A DNA stretch of 18,213 nucleotides from Lachnospiraceae bacterium UBA3814 (GCA_002368575.1 DFEA01000050.1:1-18213), one strand, 5' to 3'; positions 1-8,048 are shown, counted from the stretch's first letter. Numbers and translations are program-made. The notes: generated by a model from the letters alone, not told the origin.

Positions 1-805
1 GCCCGGTTATCTGCGGTGTAAGCTCAATAAGCACGGGCGCCAGTATGTTTGCGCATACTATATCATATGCTTCAAAGCCGACCTTAGCCTGAAGCTCAGG
101 ATCATCTATGATATTTCCTATATAAAGCCTGAAATCGGAATTCTTAAGCCCGTTTACGCTTAAATTATCACGGCAGGCCTCAACAGCCGCTATGTCCAGA
201 TCCGTTGCCGTTACCGATGAAGCCCCGAATTTAAAGGACATTACTGAGAGTATGCCGCTGCCCGTACCGACATCAAGGACCGAGTCCCCGCTTTTTACAT
301 ATTTTTTCAGGGCCTGTATACAAAGCCTTGTTGTCTCATGCTTTCCAGTCCCAAAGGCGCTGCCCGGGTCCGTCCGGATGATCATTTTGCCGGCATCCTC
401 CGGCTCTGCCTCCTCCCAGGACGGAATAAACAGGATATCGTCTATATAAAACTTATGAAAATACTGCTTCCAGTTGTTCAGATAGTCCTCGTCCTGAAGC
501 TCAGTCACGCGTAAGGACAGCTCGCCGGCATCACAGTACTCCCTGACAGCGTAAAGCGCATTCCTTATATTTTCAAGCAGGAGCTCGTTATCCTCGCGGG
601 CATCCAGATAAAAGCTTACATAGGCGATCCCGTCGTCCTCCTGTGTTTCCGGCAGGATATCCACGAACATCGCAGCCCTGTCCCTTTCCGTAAGCGGGAC
701 CTTATCCTCTATCTCAACCCCCATGACTCCCAGCTCCGAAAGCTCTGCCGCGACTATATCCTCGGCTTCCGTTGTGGTCTTGATGGTATATTTGTTGTAT
801 TTCAT
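1..805 (-). CDS. prmA: Ribosomal protein L11 methyltransferase PrmA, C-terminus cut by window edge
   Basis: SAM-dependent methyltransferase that modifies ribosomal protein L11 in the cytoplasm. I translated this frame directly: it opens MKYNKYTIKTTTEAEDIVAA and stays open to the left edge, giving about 268 codons; the family usually has a little over 300 residues, so only the last part is missing. Family signatures are present in order: an N-terminal alpha/beta substrate-recognition part, then DPGSAFGTGKHETT, the SAM-binding loop VLDVGTGSGILS at about residue 180, and VCANILAPVLIEL near the edge, matching the ANIL motif of PrmA. The ATG is preceded by AAGGAG with 8 nt spacing, which fixes the start. 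It is transcribed away from manC from its own promoter. The identification is firm; only the end is unseen. Confidence 0.95.
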   Translation of the reverse strand, partial: MKYNKYTIKTTTEAEDIVAAELSELGVMGVEIEDKVPLTERDRAAMFVDILPETQEDDGIAYVSFYLDAREDNELLLENIRNALYAVREYCDAGELSLRVTELQDEDYLNNWKQYFHKFYIDDILFIPSWEEAEPEDAGKMIIRTDPGSAFGTGKHETTRLCIQALKKYVKSGDSVLDVGTGSGILSVMSFKFGASSVTATDLDIAAVEACRDNLSVNGLKNSDFRLYIGNIIDDPELQAKVGFEAYDIVCANILAPVLIELTPQITG

Positions 806-895
806 CGTAAGCACTCCTTCCGGCCGGGCTTCTTTCCCTGCACGACGGTCCCCGCGTTTTTCACAGGAGACCCTTCTCCTTAAACGATACCGAAT

Positions 896-924
896 ATTTT
901 ACCAGAAACAGGCTCCGGTGGCAA
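896..924 (-). promoter_or_regulatory. Sigma-A-type promoter of prmA
   Basis: On the minus strand TTGCCA (924-919) and TAAAAT (901-896) are separated by exactly 17 bp, and a TG one base before the -10 box makes it an extended -10. The predicted start near 889 gives a leader of about 85 nt. The leader contains a small AGGAGA/TCTCCT hairpin. This is a sequence match only, but a good one, placed correctly for prmA. Confidence 0.75.
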
Positions 925-968
925 TCTCAGGATGCTTCCCCATGAAGGTTCTAATCTTCCTTGAATTG

Positions 969-977
969 TGATATGAT
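969..977 (+). promoter_or_regulatory. Extended -10 promoter of manC
   Basis: TG-A-TATGAT at 969-977 fits an extended -10 element 45 bp before the manC ATG, with a predicted start near 984. I see no good -35 box at the right distance, as is common for extended -10 promoters. It lies back to back with the prmA promoter, about 45 bp away. Confidence 0.45.
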
Positions 978-1022
978 ATAGGGAACAGACAGTGTGCTAT
1001 AACACAGGAGGTGGAGATCCAT

Positions 1023-2099
1023 ATGAAAAACACAGCTCTTATCATGGCCGGAGGCAGAGGCGAGCGTTTCTGGCCTCGCAGCCGCAGAAACCTTCCCAAG
1101 CAGTTCCTGTCGATAACCGATGACGGTAAGACCATGATCCAGCTGACTGCCGAGCGCCTTCTTCCTATCGTCGACATCGAGGATATCTATGTGGTCACCA
1201 ACAGGGATTACCTTCCCCTTGTCAGGGACCAGCTGCCGGGTGTCCCTGCCGAAAATATCATCTGCGAGCCCGTGGGAAGAAATACCGCGCCCTGCATTGC
1301 TCTGGGCACAGCCATGATCAGCAAAAAGTATGAGGAAGCTGTCATGATGGTCCTGCCCTCCGATCATCTTGTAAAATACAGCTCCCTGTTCCAGACCACC
1401 TTAAGGGACGCCTGTGAGGTGGCTGAGAAGGGCGACAATCTTGTTACTATAGGCATCACCCCGGATTACCCGGAAACCGGATACGGATATATTAAATTCA
1501 TAAACGATATTTCCGAAAGCTCCGGAAGAGCCTTCAGGGTCGAGAGCTTTACCGAAAAGCCGGATCTTGAAAAGGCAAAGGAATACCTTGCCTCTGACGA
1601 CTATCTGTGGAACAGCGGGATGTTTTTGTGGAAGCTCTCCACCATAAAAAAATGCTATGAGGAGCTCCTCCCCGATATATATGACGCAATGCAGCGTATC
1701 AGCAAGGCAGCGGGAACAAGAGAGCAGGATATCGTCATCGATGAGCTCTTTCCCTCTCTTCCCTCCATATCCATAGATTACGGAATAATGGAACGCGCGG
1801 AGAACATCTATACCATTCCCGGTACCTTCGGATGGGATGACGTAGGCTCCTGGCTTGCTCTGGAAAGGATCAAAAGATCCAACGAATCCGGCAACATCGT
1901 TGACGGCAATATAATAACCATAAACACAAGGAACTGCATCATTCAGGGAACCGATAAGCTTATCGCGACCGTAGGGCTTAAGGATCTGGTGATAGTGGAT
2001 ACAAAGGACGCGACCCTTATCTGCAGCCGGGATCATACCGCCGATATAAAAAAGGTCCTTGAAAACCTGAAGATCTGTAACCGCAGCGAATACCTGTAA
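1023..2099 (+). CDS. manC: Mannose-1-phosphate guanylyltransferase
   Basis: Makes GDP-mannose from mannose-1-phosphate and GTP in the cytoplasm, supplying mannose or fucose residues for surface glycans. Motifs of the sugar-1-P nucleotidyltransferase family run in order: MAGGRGERFWPRS..PKQF (residues 8-28), EPVGRNTAPCIALG, LPSDH, FTEKPD, WNSGMFLW, IDYGIMERA and GWDDVGSW. At 358 residues it is the single-domain form, without the C-terminal isomerase domain of bifunctional ManC/AlgA. A GTG at 1011 is in frame, but it overlaps the AGGAGGT ribosome site at 1006-1012, so the ATG at 1023 (10 nt spacing) is the start. It is the only plus-strand gene here and stands alone, with no glycan-synthesis genes beside it in this window. 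Confidence 0.95.
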   Translation: MKNTALIMAGGRGERFWPRSRRNLPKQFLSITDDGKTMIQLTAERLLPIVDIEDIYVVTNRDYLPLVRDQLPGVPAENIICEPVGRNTAPCIALGTAMISKKYEEAVMMVLPSDHLVKYSSLFQTTLRDACEVAEKGDNLVTIGITPDYPETGYGYIKFINDISESSGRAFRVESFTEKPDLEKAKEYLASDDYLWNSGMFLWKLSTIKKCYEELLPDIYDAMQRISKAAGTREQDIVIDELFPSLPSISIDYGIMERAENIYTIPGTFGWDDVGSWLALERIKRSNESGNIVDGNIITINTRNCIIQGTDKLIATVGLKDLVIVDTKDATLICSRDHTADIKKVLENLKICNRSEYL

Positions 2100-2100
2100 A

Positions 2101-2190
2101 TTGACAGCTTTATCGCGCAATCAAACGGCTCAAGAGCCGCCTGATTGCCGCGTTTGCCGTCAAATGTGAGCTCATGCCGGCATGGCTCAC
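2101..2190. repeat. Tandem inverted repeats downstream of manC
   Basis: Two elaborate inverted repeats fill the gap between the manC stop and the terminator. The first has nested arms TTGAC (2101-2105)/GTCAA (2159-2163), GCG+CAATCA (2115-2123)/TGATTG+c+CGC (2142-2151) and CGGCT (2126-2130)/AGCCG (2135-2139), with a 2x2 internal loop and a CAAG tetraloop. The second is GTGAGC-t-CATG (2166-2176)/CATG-GCTCAC (2181-2190) around CCGG. Neither has a T-run, so they are not ordinary terminators. They could be a palindromic intergenic repeat or a structured 3' UTR; I cannot tell which. Confidence 0.55.
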
Positions 2191-2210
2191 GCTTTACGAC
2201 ATTATCACGC

Positions 2211-2248
2211 AAAAAGGAACAGCCCCGTAGTGAGGGCTGTTCCTTTTT
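2211..2248. terminator. Bidirectional intrinsic terminator between manC and the DUF3048 gene
   Basis: A perfect 15-bp stem, AAAAAGGAACAGCCC (2211-2225) against GGGCTGTTCCTTTTT (2234-2248), with an 8-nt loop. The A-run on one side and T-run on the other make it work for both converging genes: manC on plus and the lipoprotein gene on minus, whose stop codon is only 15 bp away. Confidence 0.92.
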
Positions 2249-2263
2249 ATGAACCATTATATT

Positions 2264-3415
2264 TTATTCCAGAACGATATCCTCAAGTGCCGAGTCCTGT
2301 ATGACGCAGACAAAGGTCTTTCCGTTATTGATCTCTATCTCATTGCCATCCATATCGTAGTACCTGACAGGAGCCATATCCACATTTCCGTCCTTGGCGC
2401 TGTCCACGTCCCTGCGCCAGGTGCCTATGGTAAACATCCCCTTGGTACAGTACTGGATGATGCCGCCCGAGTGACAGTCAAAGGCCAGATAATCCTTCTG
2501 ATCGAGCTGGGCCCACTTATTATACTGAAGGATGATATTATCGTAGGAAAGCTGTTCCCCTGTAAGCTCATCGATCTGGGGCGCACCATACTGGTACCTG
2601 TCATACTTTCCCGTTTTCTCATTATAATCAAACCATGGCTTGTTTATCTTATAATCAGGCTCGATATGCTTAGCGCTTCCGCCGCCCTCATTGGTGACCA
2701 CCTCGTTAAGATCACAGAACTTAAACTTGCCCTTATAGCCGTCATAGTGATCCTCACGGTACCCGAGCTTCTTTATCCCCGCTTCTATCCCCGAAGCCGA
2801 GGTATACACGTTATGAGGCGCCTGTCTGTCTGTAGTCCTGTAAAAGCAGGTGTCCCCGGCCTCTCCGAGACCGTTCAGGTTATCCACATAATCCTGAGCC
2901 AGAAGATCCACCGCGTAAGCCGCCTGCCCGAAATGCATATAAATGGCATCAAACTCCAGAGCCGTATAAACGAAATATTCACGGCAGCTTCTGACGGAGC
3001 CTATCTTATCCAGGTCATCATAGTTCTCAAACAGCCCCATCAGACGGGTTATCCCGCCCTCGACCACATATTCGTACACGACGTCAGCCTTGGAGATGCC
3101 GCTCATCGGCTGTGCCGCCTCAAGGTTATTGAGCATGATGGCAACCGGACGTCTGTTTCCGATCTTCTCGTCAACAGGCAGCCCGGAAAGATAGCTCCTC
3201 ATCATTCCGTCTTCAAGCTTATTGGGATCCTCTTCTTCGGCCCTGGCAGGCTCCGATTCCCCTTCTTCCCCGGACGCCTGAGCCTGAGCCTGAGCTTCAG
3301 TGCTTTCAGAAATGTCTTCCTGCTCCTTGCCCTTATCCTTCTTGCAGGCAAAGAGCAACCCCACACATAAAATGACCGCCGCGGCTGCGGCAATCCATTT
3401 AAAACGACCCTTCAT
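2264..3415 (-). CDS. DUF3048 (YerB-like) lipoprotein
   Basis: Predicted surface lipoprotein of the DUF3048 family, to which B. subtilis YerB belongs; the molecular function is not established. The signal peptide is KGRFKWIAAAAAVILCVGLL followed by the lipobox LFAC, with an acidic, Ala/Gln-rich linker of about 40 residues before the folded part. The family core is clear: RRPVAIMLNNLEAAQPMSGI, ADVVYEYVVEGGITRLMG, KIGSVRSCREYFVYTALEF, and later TGEQLSYDNIILQYNKW. I chose ATG 3415 (GAGAGG with 6 nt spacing) because it gives a normal short basic n-region. A GTG at 3451 is also possible behind GGAGGGGAG, though the spacing is long, and would add 12 residues. It is a single gene with its own promoter and a long structured leader. 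Confidence 0.88.
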   Translation of the reverse strand: MKGRFKWIAAAAAVILCVGLLFACKKDKGKEQEDISESTEAQAQAQASGEEGESEPARAEEEDPNKLEDGMMRSYLSGLPVDEKIGNRRPVAIMLNNLEAAQPMSGISKADVVYEYVVEGGITRLMGLFENYDDLDKIGSVRSCREYFVYTALEFDAIYMHFGQAAYAVDLLAQDYVDNLNGLGEAGDTCFYRTTDRQAPHNVYTSASGIEAGIKKLGYREDHYDGYKGKFKFCDLNEVVTNEGGGSAKHIEPDYKINKPWFDYNEKTGKYDRYQYGAPQIDELTGEQLSYDNIILQYNKWAQLDQKDYLAFDCHSGGIIQYCTKGMFTIGTWRRDVDSAKDGNVDMAPVRYYDMDGNEIEINNGKTFVCVIQDSALEDIVLE

Positions 3416-3471
3416 CTTATACCTCTCGAAGGCTGAAAAACCTGCCTTCACACGTATTTATACTCCCCTCC

Positions 3472-3579
3472 GGCCAGGAAACCCTTGGGAAAATCCCCTG
3501 ACCAGACCCGGGCATGATACCCGGATCAAAGCGTTGTAATCCTGGGTGACACAAAAGATCTAATCAACCAGTTGTGTCA
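3472..3579 (-). other. Structured 5' leader of the DUF3048 gene: three consecutive hairpins
   Basis: Between the promoter start (near 3593) and the coding region the transcript can fold into three hairpins: TGACACAA/TTGTGTCA (3547-3554 with 3572-3579, 8 bp), GATCCGGG/CCCGGGTC (3520-3527 with 3505-3512, one G-U) and GGTCAGG/CCTGGCC (3497-3503 with 3472-3478, one G-U). The last two are separated by one nucleotide, and the third abuts the purine-rich GGAGGGGAG at 3463-3471. The G-U pairs form only in the minus-strand RNA; the plus strand would have A-C mismatches. No known riboswitch class matched by eye. It may be a regulatory leader, but conservation is unknown. Confidence 0.45.
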
Positions 3580-3599
3580 TACATCCAAAGAACATACTA

Positions 3600-3628
3600 A
3601 TTATAGTATATATGCTCTTATAAATCAA
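3600..3628 (-). promoter_or_regulatory. Near-consensus sigma-A promoter of the DUF3048 gene
   Basis: On the minus strand TTGATT (3628-3623), a 17-bp spacer and a perfect TATAAT (3605-3600). It lies 31 bp past the stop of the NadD-NadE gene, where there is no terminator, so the lipoprotein gene has its own start and might also receive read-through. The predicted start near 3593 leaves a leader of nearly 180 nt. Confidence 0.85.
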
Positions 3629-3659
3629 CTATAAAGTGATAAATCAGAATAAAATCTTT

Positions 3660-5183
3660 TTACTCCTCCTGCTTTTCAAACCTTGCCATTGGCCTCAGCT
3701 TGAAAAGGTTAGCCCTGTGACGCCTGTCTATCCTTTCCTTTATATCCGCGTCCTCACAGATCCCCGTAAGTATATAGGTGTCCAGGGCCTCATAGGTAAA
3801 GCCCAGCGAATCCTCATCAGTCCTGCCGGAAAGACCGTCCGTCGGAGGCTTGTGTATAAATTCATGCGGGACGTTCAGGTATTCCCCAAGCTTTATTATC
3901 TCCGTAACGGTCAGATTATGCAGAGGAGAAAAGTCCCCCGCCGCGTCTCCGTAAAGAGTGGAATAGCCCACATAATTCTCTGATCTGTTGCAGTTATTGG
4001 ACACCCTGCCGTTCATGGTCTGCGCAATGGCATAAAGGGTAGCCATGCGGATCCTCGGAGGTATGTTTAAAAGCATCTGTTCGCTTTCGACAAAGCAGCT
4101 CCTGGAAATGAGCCTTCCGTCTTCCGCGCTGACCCGGGTCTCCAGGTTAAGACCGGCGCCCCCCGGTTCTGTCCTGATATCGGCCTTTCCTATGCTGCTT
4201 CTTATTCCGTCTGTCGCATCACCTATGTTCACTACACAGTAGCTGATCCCAAGCCAGTCTGCCACCGCCCGTGAAACCTCGATATCAGCCTGGGAATGAT
4301 CAGGCATCAGAACCCCGAACACCCTGTCCTGCCCGAGAGCCAGCTTGCAGAGCAGAGCGACCATCGTTGAATCCTTCCCACCGGAAAGCCCCACTACCGC
4401 GGTGCAGTCCCTTCCGTTCTCATCAAACCACTGCCGTATCCAGCTTATGATACCAGAGGACAGCCTTTCTCCGTCAAAATTCGTCCTGATATAGTCCTCA
4501 AGATAAGAATTGCAGACCACAGGCTGGGAGACCTCATTATTGTCATAGTCCGTGCGCAGGCTGCCAAAGCCTGAAAGCTTCCCGGTATACAGCCCCCTTC
4601 CCTGAACGTACCACGCGACCCTCTGGGGCAGCAGGGCTGCGGGATCCTCCCCCGAAGCTATCCTTTCCCTTATATTGGTGGAGGAGATATCGTATTTACG
4701 TCCGTAAAGCACCGATATTTCCGCTCCGTAGGCTGCCACGTAGGTTTTGATGACCTCCTCGATCGACTCCCAGGTGTCTTCATCCCTGAGTATCACTATC
4801 ACCCTTACATTCTTAAAGATCAGCTCCGGTTCATGCCACTCTCCCATATATTTAAGAGAATCACTGCCCACTATGAAGAACAGCTCATCACCCGGATATA
4901 TCTTCTTAAACTCCTGCACCGTATCGGAGGTATATGTAGGACCTTCCCTGTCCGTCTCCACGGTCGAGACAGAGGCCCAGGACTCATCCCTGAGCAGAAG
5001 TTCAAGCATCTGGAGCCTGTCCTCCTTAGCCGTAATGCTGTGTATATCAGTCTTATACTTTGGCGTACCCGTCGGCACAAAGATCATCCTGTCAAGGGAG
5101 GCTCTTTGAAATGCCTCTCTTGCTATCTCCAGATGCCCCGAATGTGGCGGATCGAAGGTTCCGCCGAAAATACCTATCCTCAC
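3660..5183 (-). CDS. Fused nicotinate-nucleotide adenylyltransferase (NadD) and ammonia-dependent NAD synthetase (NadE)
   Basis: One 507-residue chain carrying the last two steps of NAD synthesis: NaMN to NaAD (NadD), then NaAD to NAD with ammonia and ATP (NadE). The NadD part (residues 1 to about 200) starts RIGIFGGTFDPPHSGH, with the HxGH nucleotidyl-transfer motif at 14-17 and ISSTNIRER at 167-175, and ends with the family's typical AWYVQGRGLY. The NadE part (about 225-507) has the pyrophosphatase loop GLSGGKDST (265-273), NIPPRIRMATLYA, NCNRSENYVGY, YGDAAGDFSPL and a HKPPTDGL stretch. There is no glutaminase domain, so it should use free ammonia. Start: GTG 5183 lies 8 nt from AGGAGG, whereas the in-frame ATG at 5189 is only 2 nt away. 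The join is continuous with no frameshift. A terminator upstream separates it from the sugar importer operon. Confidence 0.92.
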   Translation of the reverse strand: MRIGIFGGTFDPPHSGHLEIAREAFQRASLDRMIFVPTGTPKYKTDIHSITAKEDRLQMLELLLRDESWASVSTVETDREGPTYTSDTVQEFKKIYPGDELFFIVGSDSLKYMGEWHEPELIFKNVRVIVILRDEDTWESIEEVIKTYVAAYGAEISVLYGRKYDISSTNIRERIASGEDPAALLPQRVAWYVQGRGLYTGKLSGFGSLRTDYDNNEVSQPVVCNSYLEDYIRTNFDGERLSSGIISWIRQWFDENGRDCTAVVGLSGGKDSTMVALLCKLALGQDRVFGVLMPDHSQADIEVSRAVADWLGISYCVVNIGDATDGIRSSIGKADIRTEPGGAGLNLETRVSAEDGRLISRSCFVESEQMLLNIPPRIRMATLYAIAQTMNGRVSNNCNRSENYVGYSTLYGDAAGDFSPLHNLTVTEIIKLGEYLNVPHEFIHKPPTDGLSGRTDEDSLGFTYEALDTYILTGICEDADIKERIDRRHRANLFKLRPMARFEKQEE

Positions 5184-5242
5184 TGTCATTGCCTCCTGTG
5201 ATTCTGCAAACAGATTCCGATCTTCTTATCGCGCAATCGCGC

Positions 5243-5279
5243 AAAAACAGCAGGTGCGAAGAAGCCCTGCACCCGCTGT
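5243..5279 (-). terminator. Intrinsic terminator of the monosaccharide importer operon
   Basis: The minus-strand RNA forms an 11-bp stem, ACAGCGGGTGC (5279-5269) with GCACCTGCTGT (5257-5247), one G-U pair, an 11-nt loop, then UUUUU (5247-5243). It lies about 30 nt past the permease stop and before the NadD-NadE gene. Confidence 0.85.
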
Positions 5280-5310
5280 CATACGTCTTATGAAAAGCCG
5301 GTTTCACCGA

Positions 5311-6468
5311 TCATGATTTCTTTCTCTTGGACATAAGATCAGCCGTAACCGCACCGAGCAGCACCGCTCCCTTGACTATCTTCTGGATATCGGTGGACCA
5401 TCCGTAAAGGGACATACCGTTGTTCAGTATACCCATGATGAAGGCTCCGATAACAGCTCCGAAGATCGTACCCGCACCTCCGGCAACAGCCGCGCCGCCC
5501 AGGTAACAGGAAGCGATCGCATCCATCTCAAACTGGTCACCGGCCTTAGGCGTAGCCGATCCGTTTCTTGCGGAAAGGACGACACCGGCGAGACCTGCAA
5601 GAAAGCCCATGTTGGTATAAACCCAGAAGAACACTCTGTCCGTCTTGATACCGGAAAGCTGTGCAGCCTTACGGTTGCCGCCGAGAGCGTATATCTGACG
5701 TCCGGCAACTGTCTTGCTTGTGATAAAGCTGTAGATACCCACTATACATCCCATGATAACCAGAACGAACGGAAAACCGCTGTACTGACCGAGCTTTATA
5801 AGCACGAACCATACAAGGAAGATGAATACGGCATCCTTGATGACTATCTGATAAAGAGGATTCTCAGCAAAGCCGTATTTCTTTTTCGTGGCGATGCTCT
5901 TGATTTCTCCGAAGATTATCGCTACAGTAGCGGCGATCGCGATTATCAGGCAGAGCAGATCGAAATTCCCGACAGAGATCTTAGGCAGGAAGCCCGCACC
6001 GATGAAATTATAGCTTGCATCGAAGGGGCCCTTTGTCTGAGCCTTAAGGATGGTGTAGGTAGCGCCTCTTCCCATAAGCATCGTTGCAAGGGTTACAATG
6101 AAGGGAGGAACTCCCATCACCGCTATGAAGAATCCGGAAAACATACCGCACAGCAGACCTACAAGAAGAGCTGCGATAATAGCGACCCACATATTCATAT
6201 GAGCGTCAACGAGCATTACACCTACTACGGAACCGCACAGAGCAACTACCGAACCTACGCCCAGGTCAACGTTACCGGTCAGAACGCAGAGAAGCATTCC
6301 CGTAGCCAGTATGATAACGTAGCTGTTCTGCATGATCAGGTTATTAATATTTGCCGGAGAAAGGTTCTTTCCCCCTGTCATTATCGCAAAGATAATGAAT
6401 ACTGCGATCAGTACGATGAACATGCCGTACTGTTTCATATCAATGTTAACAACTTTTTTCTTATCCAT
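5311..6468 (-). CDS. mmsB: Multiple-monosaccharide ABC transporter permease (MmsB/GguB type)
   Basis: Membrane subunit of a CUT2-family sugar importer (relatives: XylH, AraH, GguB). The 385-residue protein is almost entirely hydrophobic, with about ten membrane segments. Family landmarks are NLIMQNSYVIILATGML, TGNVDLGVGSVVALCG, MGVPPFIVTLATMLMGRG, YALGGNRKAAQLSGI and the C-terminal ASCYLGGAAVAGGAGT. ATG 6468 has AAGGAG 8 nt upstream. The GTG at 6477 would put the ribosome site inside the gene and is rejected. The start overlaps the end of the ATPase gene by 8 nt, which points to translational coupling and matched amounts of the two subunits. It is the last gene of the operon, followed by a terminator. 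Confidence 0.92.
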   Translation of the reverse strand: MDKKKVVNIDMKQYGMFIVLIAVFIIFAIMTGGKNLSPANINNLIMQNSYVIILATGMLLCVLTGNVDLGVGSVVALCGSVVGVMLVDAHMNMWVAIIAALLVGLLCGMFSGFFIAVMGVPPFIVTLATMLMGRGATYTILKAQTKGPFDASYNFIGAGFLPKISVGNFDLLCLIIAIAATVAIIFGEIKSIATKKKYGFAENPLYQIVIKDAVFIFLVWFVLIKLGQYSGFPFVLVIMGCIVGIYSFITSKTVAGRQIYALGGNRKAAQLSGIKTDRVFFWVYTNMGFLAGLAGVVLSARNGSATPKAGDQFEMDAIASCYLGGAAVAGGAGTIFGAVIGAFIMGILNNGMSLYGWSTDIQKIVKGAVLLGAVTADLMSKRKKS

Positions 6469-8023
6469 TAGCCTCACTCCTTCTGTTATGTGCCATGATC
6501 TGCTGCATTATTTTTTCCTGCGATACCTCATCCTTGGATAATTCGCCTGCGATCTCACCTTCGTTTATAACGTAGACCCTGTCACAGGTACCTATGATCT
6601 CCTGCATCTCCGAGGAAATAACTATGACCGCCTTTCCCGCTTTGGCAAGATCATTAATAACACAATATATTTCGTATTTGGCACCTACGTCGATACCGCG
6701 TGTAGGCTCGTCAAGGATAAGAACGTCAGGCTGGGTCAGCATCCATTTTGCCAGGACTACCTTCTGCTGATTCCCTCCGGACAGAGAGCCCACTACCTGT
6801 TCTATTGAATTTGCCTTGACATTGATCCTTTTTTTGTACTCCTCAGAGGAAACTATCTCCTCATTGGAGTCAACCACGCCCTTCTTTGAAAAGAAATTCC
6901 TGAGAGCCGCCATTGTCATATTATGCTTGATATCATCTATGAGCACCAGACCGTAGGTTTTTCTGTCCTCCGACACATAAGCCAGCTTGTTGTCTATGGC
7001 GTCCTTTACAGAATTCAGCGTAACCTCTTTTCCGTTTATCAGTACATGCCCCGATATCTTCTGACCGTAGCTTTTACCGAATACGCTCATGGCAAACTCA
7101 GTCCGGCCCGCTCCCATCAGCCCCGCAAGACCAACGACCTCTCCTGCGCGGACACTGATGTTTACATCCTTTATCATCTGCCTTTCTGCATCGTCGGGAT
7201 GATATACGTTCCAGTCCTTAACCTCAAAGATAACATCCCCTATGGTCACACCCTCTCTTGCGGGATAACGGTTGGTAAGCTCACGTCCTACCATTCCCTT
7301 TATTACCCTGTCCTCCGTGAACTCGTCCACTCCCTTGTGGAGAGATTCGATGGTGTGCCCGTCTCTTATTATGGTAAGAGAATCGCAGACATACTCAAGC
7401 TCATTCAGCTTATGAGAAATGATAATGCTTGTGACCCCGTGGTTCTCCTTGAGATCGATCATGATATCAAGAAGCTTTTTACTCTCTTCATCATTTAACG
7501 CGGCGGTAGGCTCATCAAGAATCAAAAGATCAACCTTCTTACCCATAGCCTTAGCTATCTCGATAAGCTGCTGTTTTCCAACGCCCAGGGTATTTACCGG
7601 AACGTTGACATCCTCATTCTCAAGTCCGACTCTGGCTAAGATCTCGGCAGCCTTCTTTCTCGTTTCGGTCCAGTCGATAACTCCCTTTACCGTAGTCTGC
7701 TCATTTCCCAGAAAAACATTTTCGGCAACCGACAGAAGGGGGCTTAAGGCAAGCTCCTGGTGGATGATAACTATTCCCTTTGCCTCGCTCTGCTTCAGAT
7801 CGTGGAACTTACAGACCTCACCATTGTAAACTATATCGCCGGAATAGGTCCCGTAGGGATATACGCCCGACAGAACATTCATCAGCGTGGATTTTCCCGC
7901 TCCGTTTTCACCACACAGCCCATGTATCTCTCCCTTTTTTACCTTGAGATTAACATCATCAAGTGCCTTAACTCCGGAGAATTCTTTGGTAATGTGGTTC
8001 ATTTCCAAGATATAATCCGACAT
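6461..8023 (-). CDS. mmsA: Multiple-monosaccharide ABC transporter ATP-binding protein (MmsA/GguA type)
   Basis: Double ATPase subunit that powers sugar import; both nucleotide-binding domains are in one 520-residue chain, as in RbsA/XylG/AraG. Domain 1 has Walker A GENGAGKST (about residues 38-46), the variant signature LGVGKQQLIEIA and Walker B LLILDEPTAAL. Domain 2 (from about residue 260) has the degenerate Walker A GLMGAGRTE, signature SLSGGNQQKVVLA and Walker B VLILDEPTRGIDVG. The degenerate second Walker A is normal for this family, so it is not a sign of decay. Start: ATG 8023 (MSDYILEMNHITK) with AAAGGA 9 nt upstream; the longer reading from 8083 would run through the upstream hairpin and is unlikely. 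The permease gene overlaps its end. Confidence 0.93.
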   Translation of the reverse strand: MSDYILEMNHITKEFSGVKALDDVNLKVKKGEIHGLCGENGAGKSTLMNVLSGVYPYGTYSGDIVYNGEVCKFHDLKQSEAKGIVIIHQELALSPLLSVAENVFLGNEQTTVKGVIDWTETRKKAAEILARVGLENEDVNVPVNTLGVGKQQLIEIAKAMGKKVDLLILDEPTAALNDEESKKLLDIMIDLKENHGVTSIIISHKLNELEYVCDSLTIIRDGHTIESLHKGVDEFTEDRVIKGMVGRELTNRYPAREGVTIGDVIFEVKDWNVYHPDDAERQMIKDVNISVRAGEVVGLAGLMGAGRTEFAMSVFGKSYGQKISGHVLINGKEVTLNSVKDAIDNKLAYVSEDRKTYGLVLIDDIKHNMTMAALRNFFSKKGVVDSNEEIVSSEEYKKRINVKANSIEQVVGSLSGGNQQKVVLAKWMLTQPDVLILDEPTRGIDVGAKYEIYCVINDLAKAGKAVIVISSEMQEIIGTCDRVYVINEGEIAGELSKDEVSQEKIMQQIMAHNRRSEANG

Positions 8024-8048
8024 GCGCTTTTTCCTTTCAAAACTAATT

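Noticed and set aside
2249..3370. Long plus-strand open frame (373 codons) opposite the DUF3048 gene
   Set aside because: It is antisense to a gene with clear family motifs, signal peptide and promoter. Its product is a repetitive hydrophobic sequence with no recognisable domain, and the shared terminator sits across its start.
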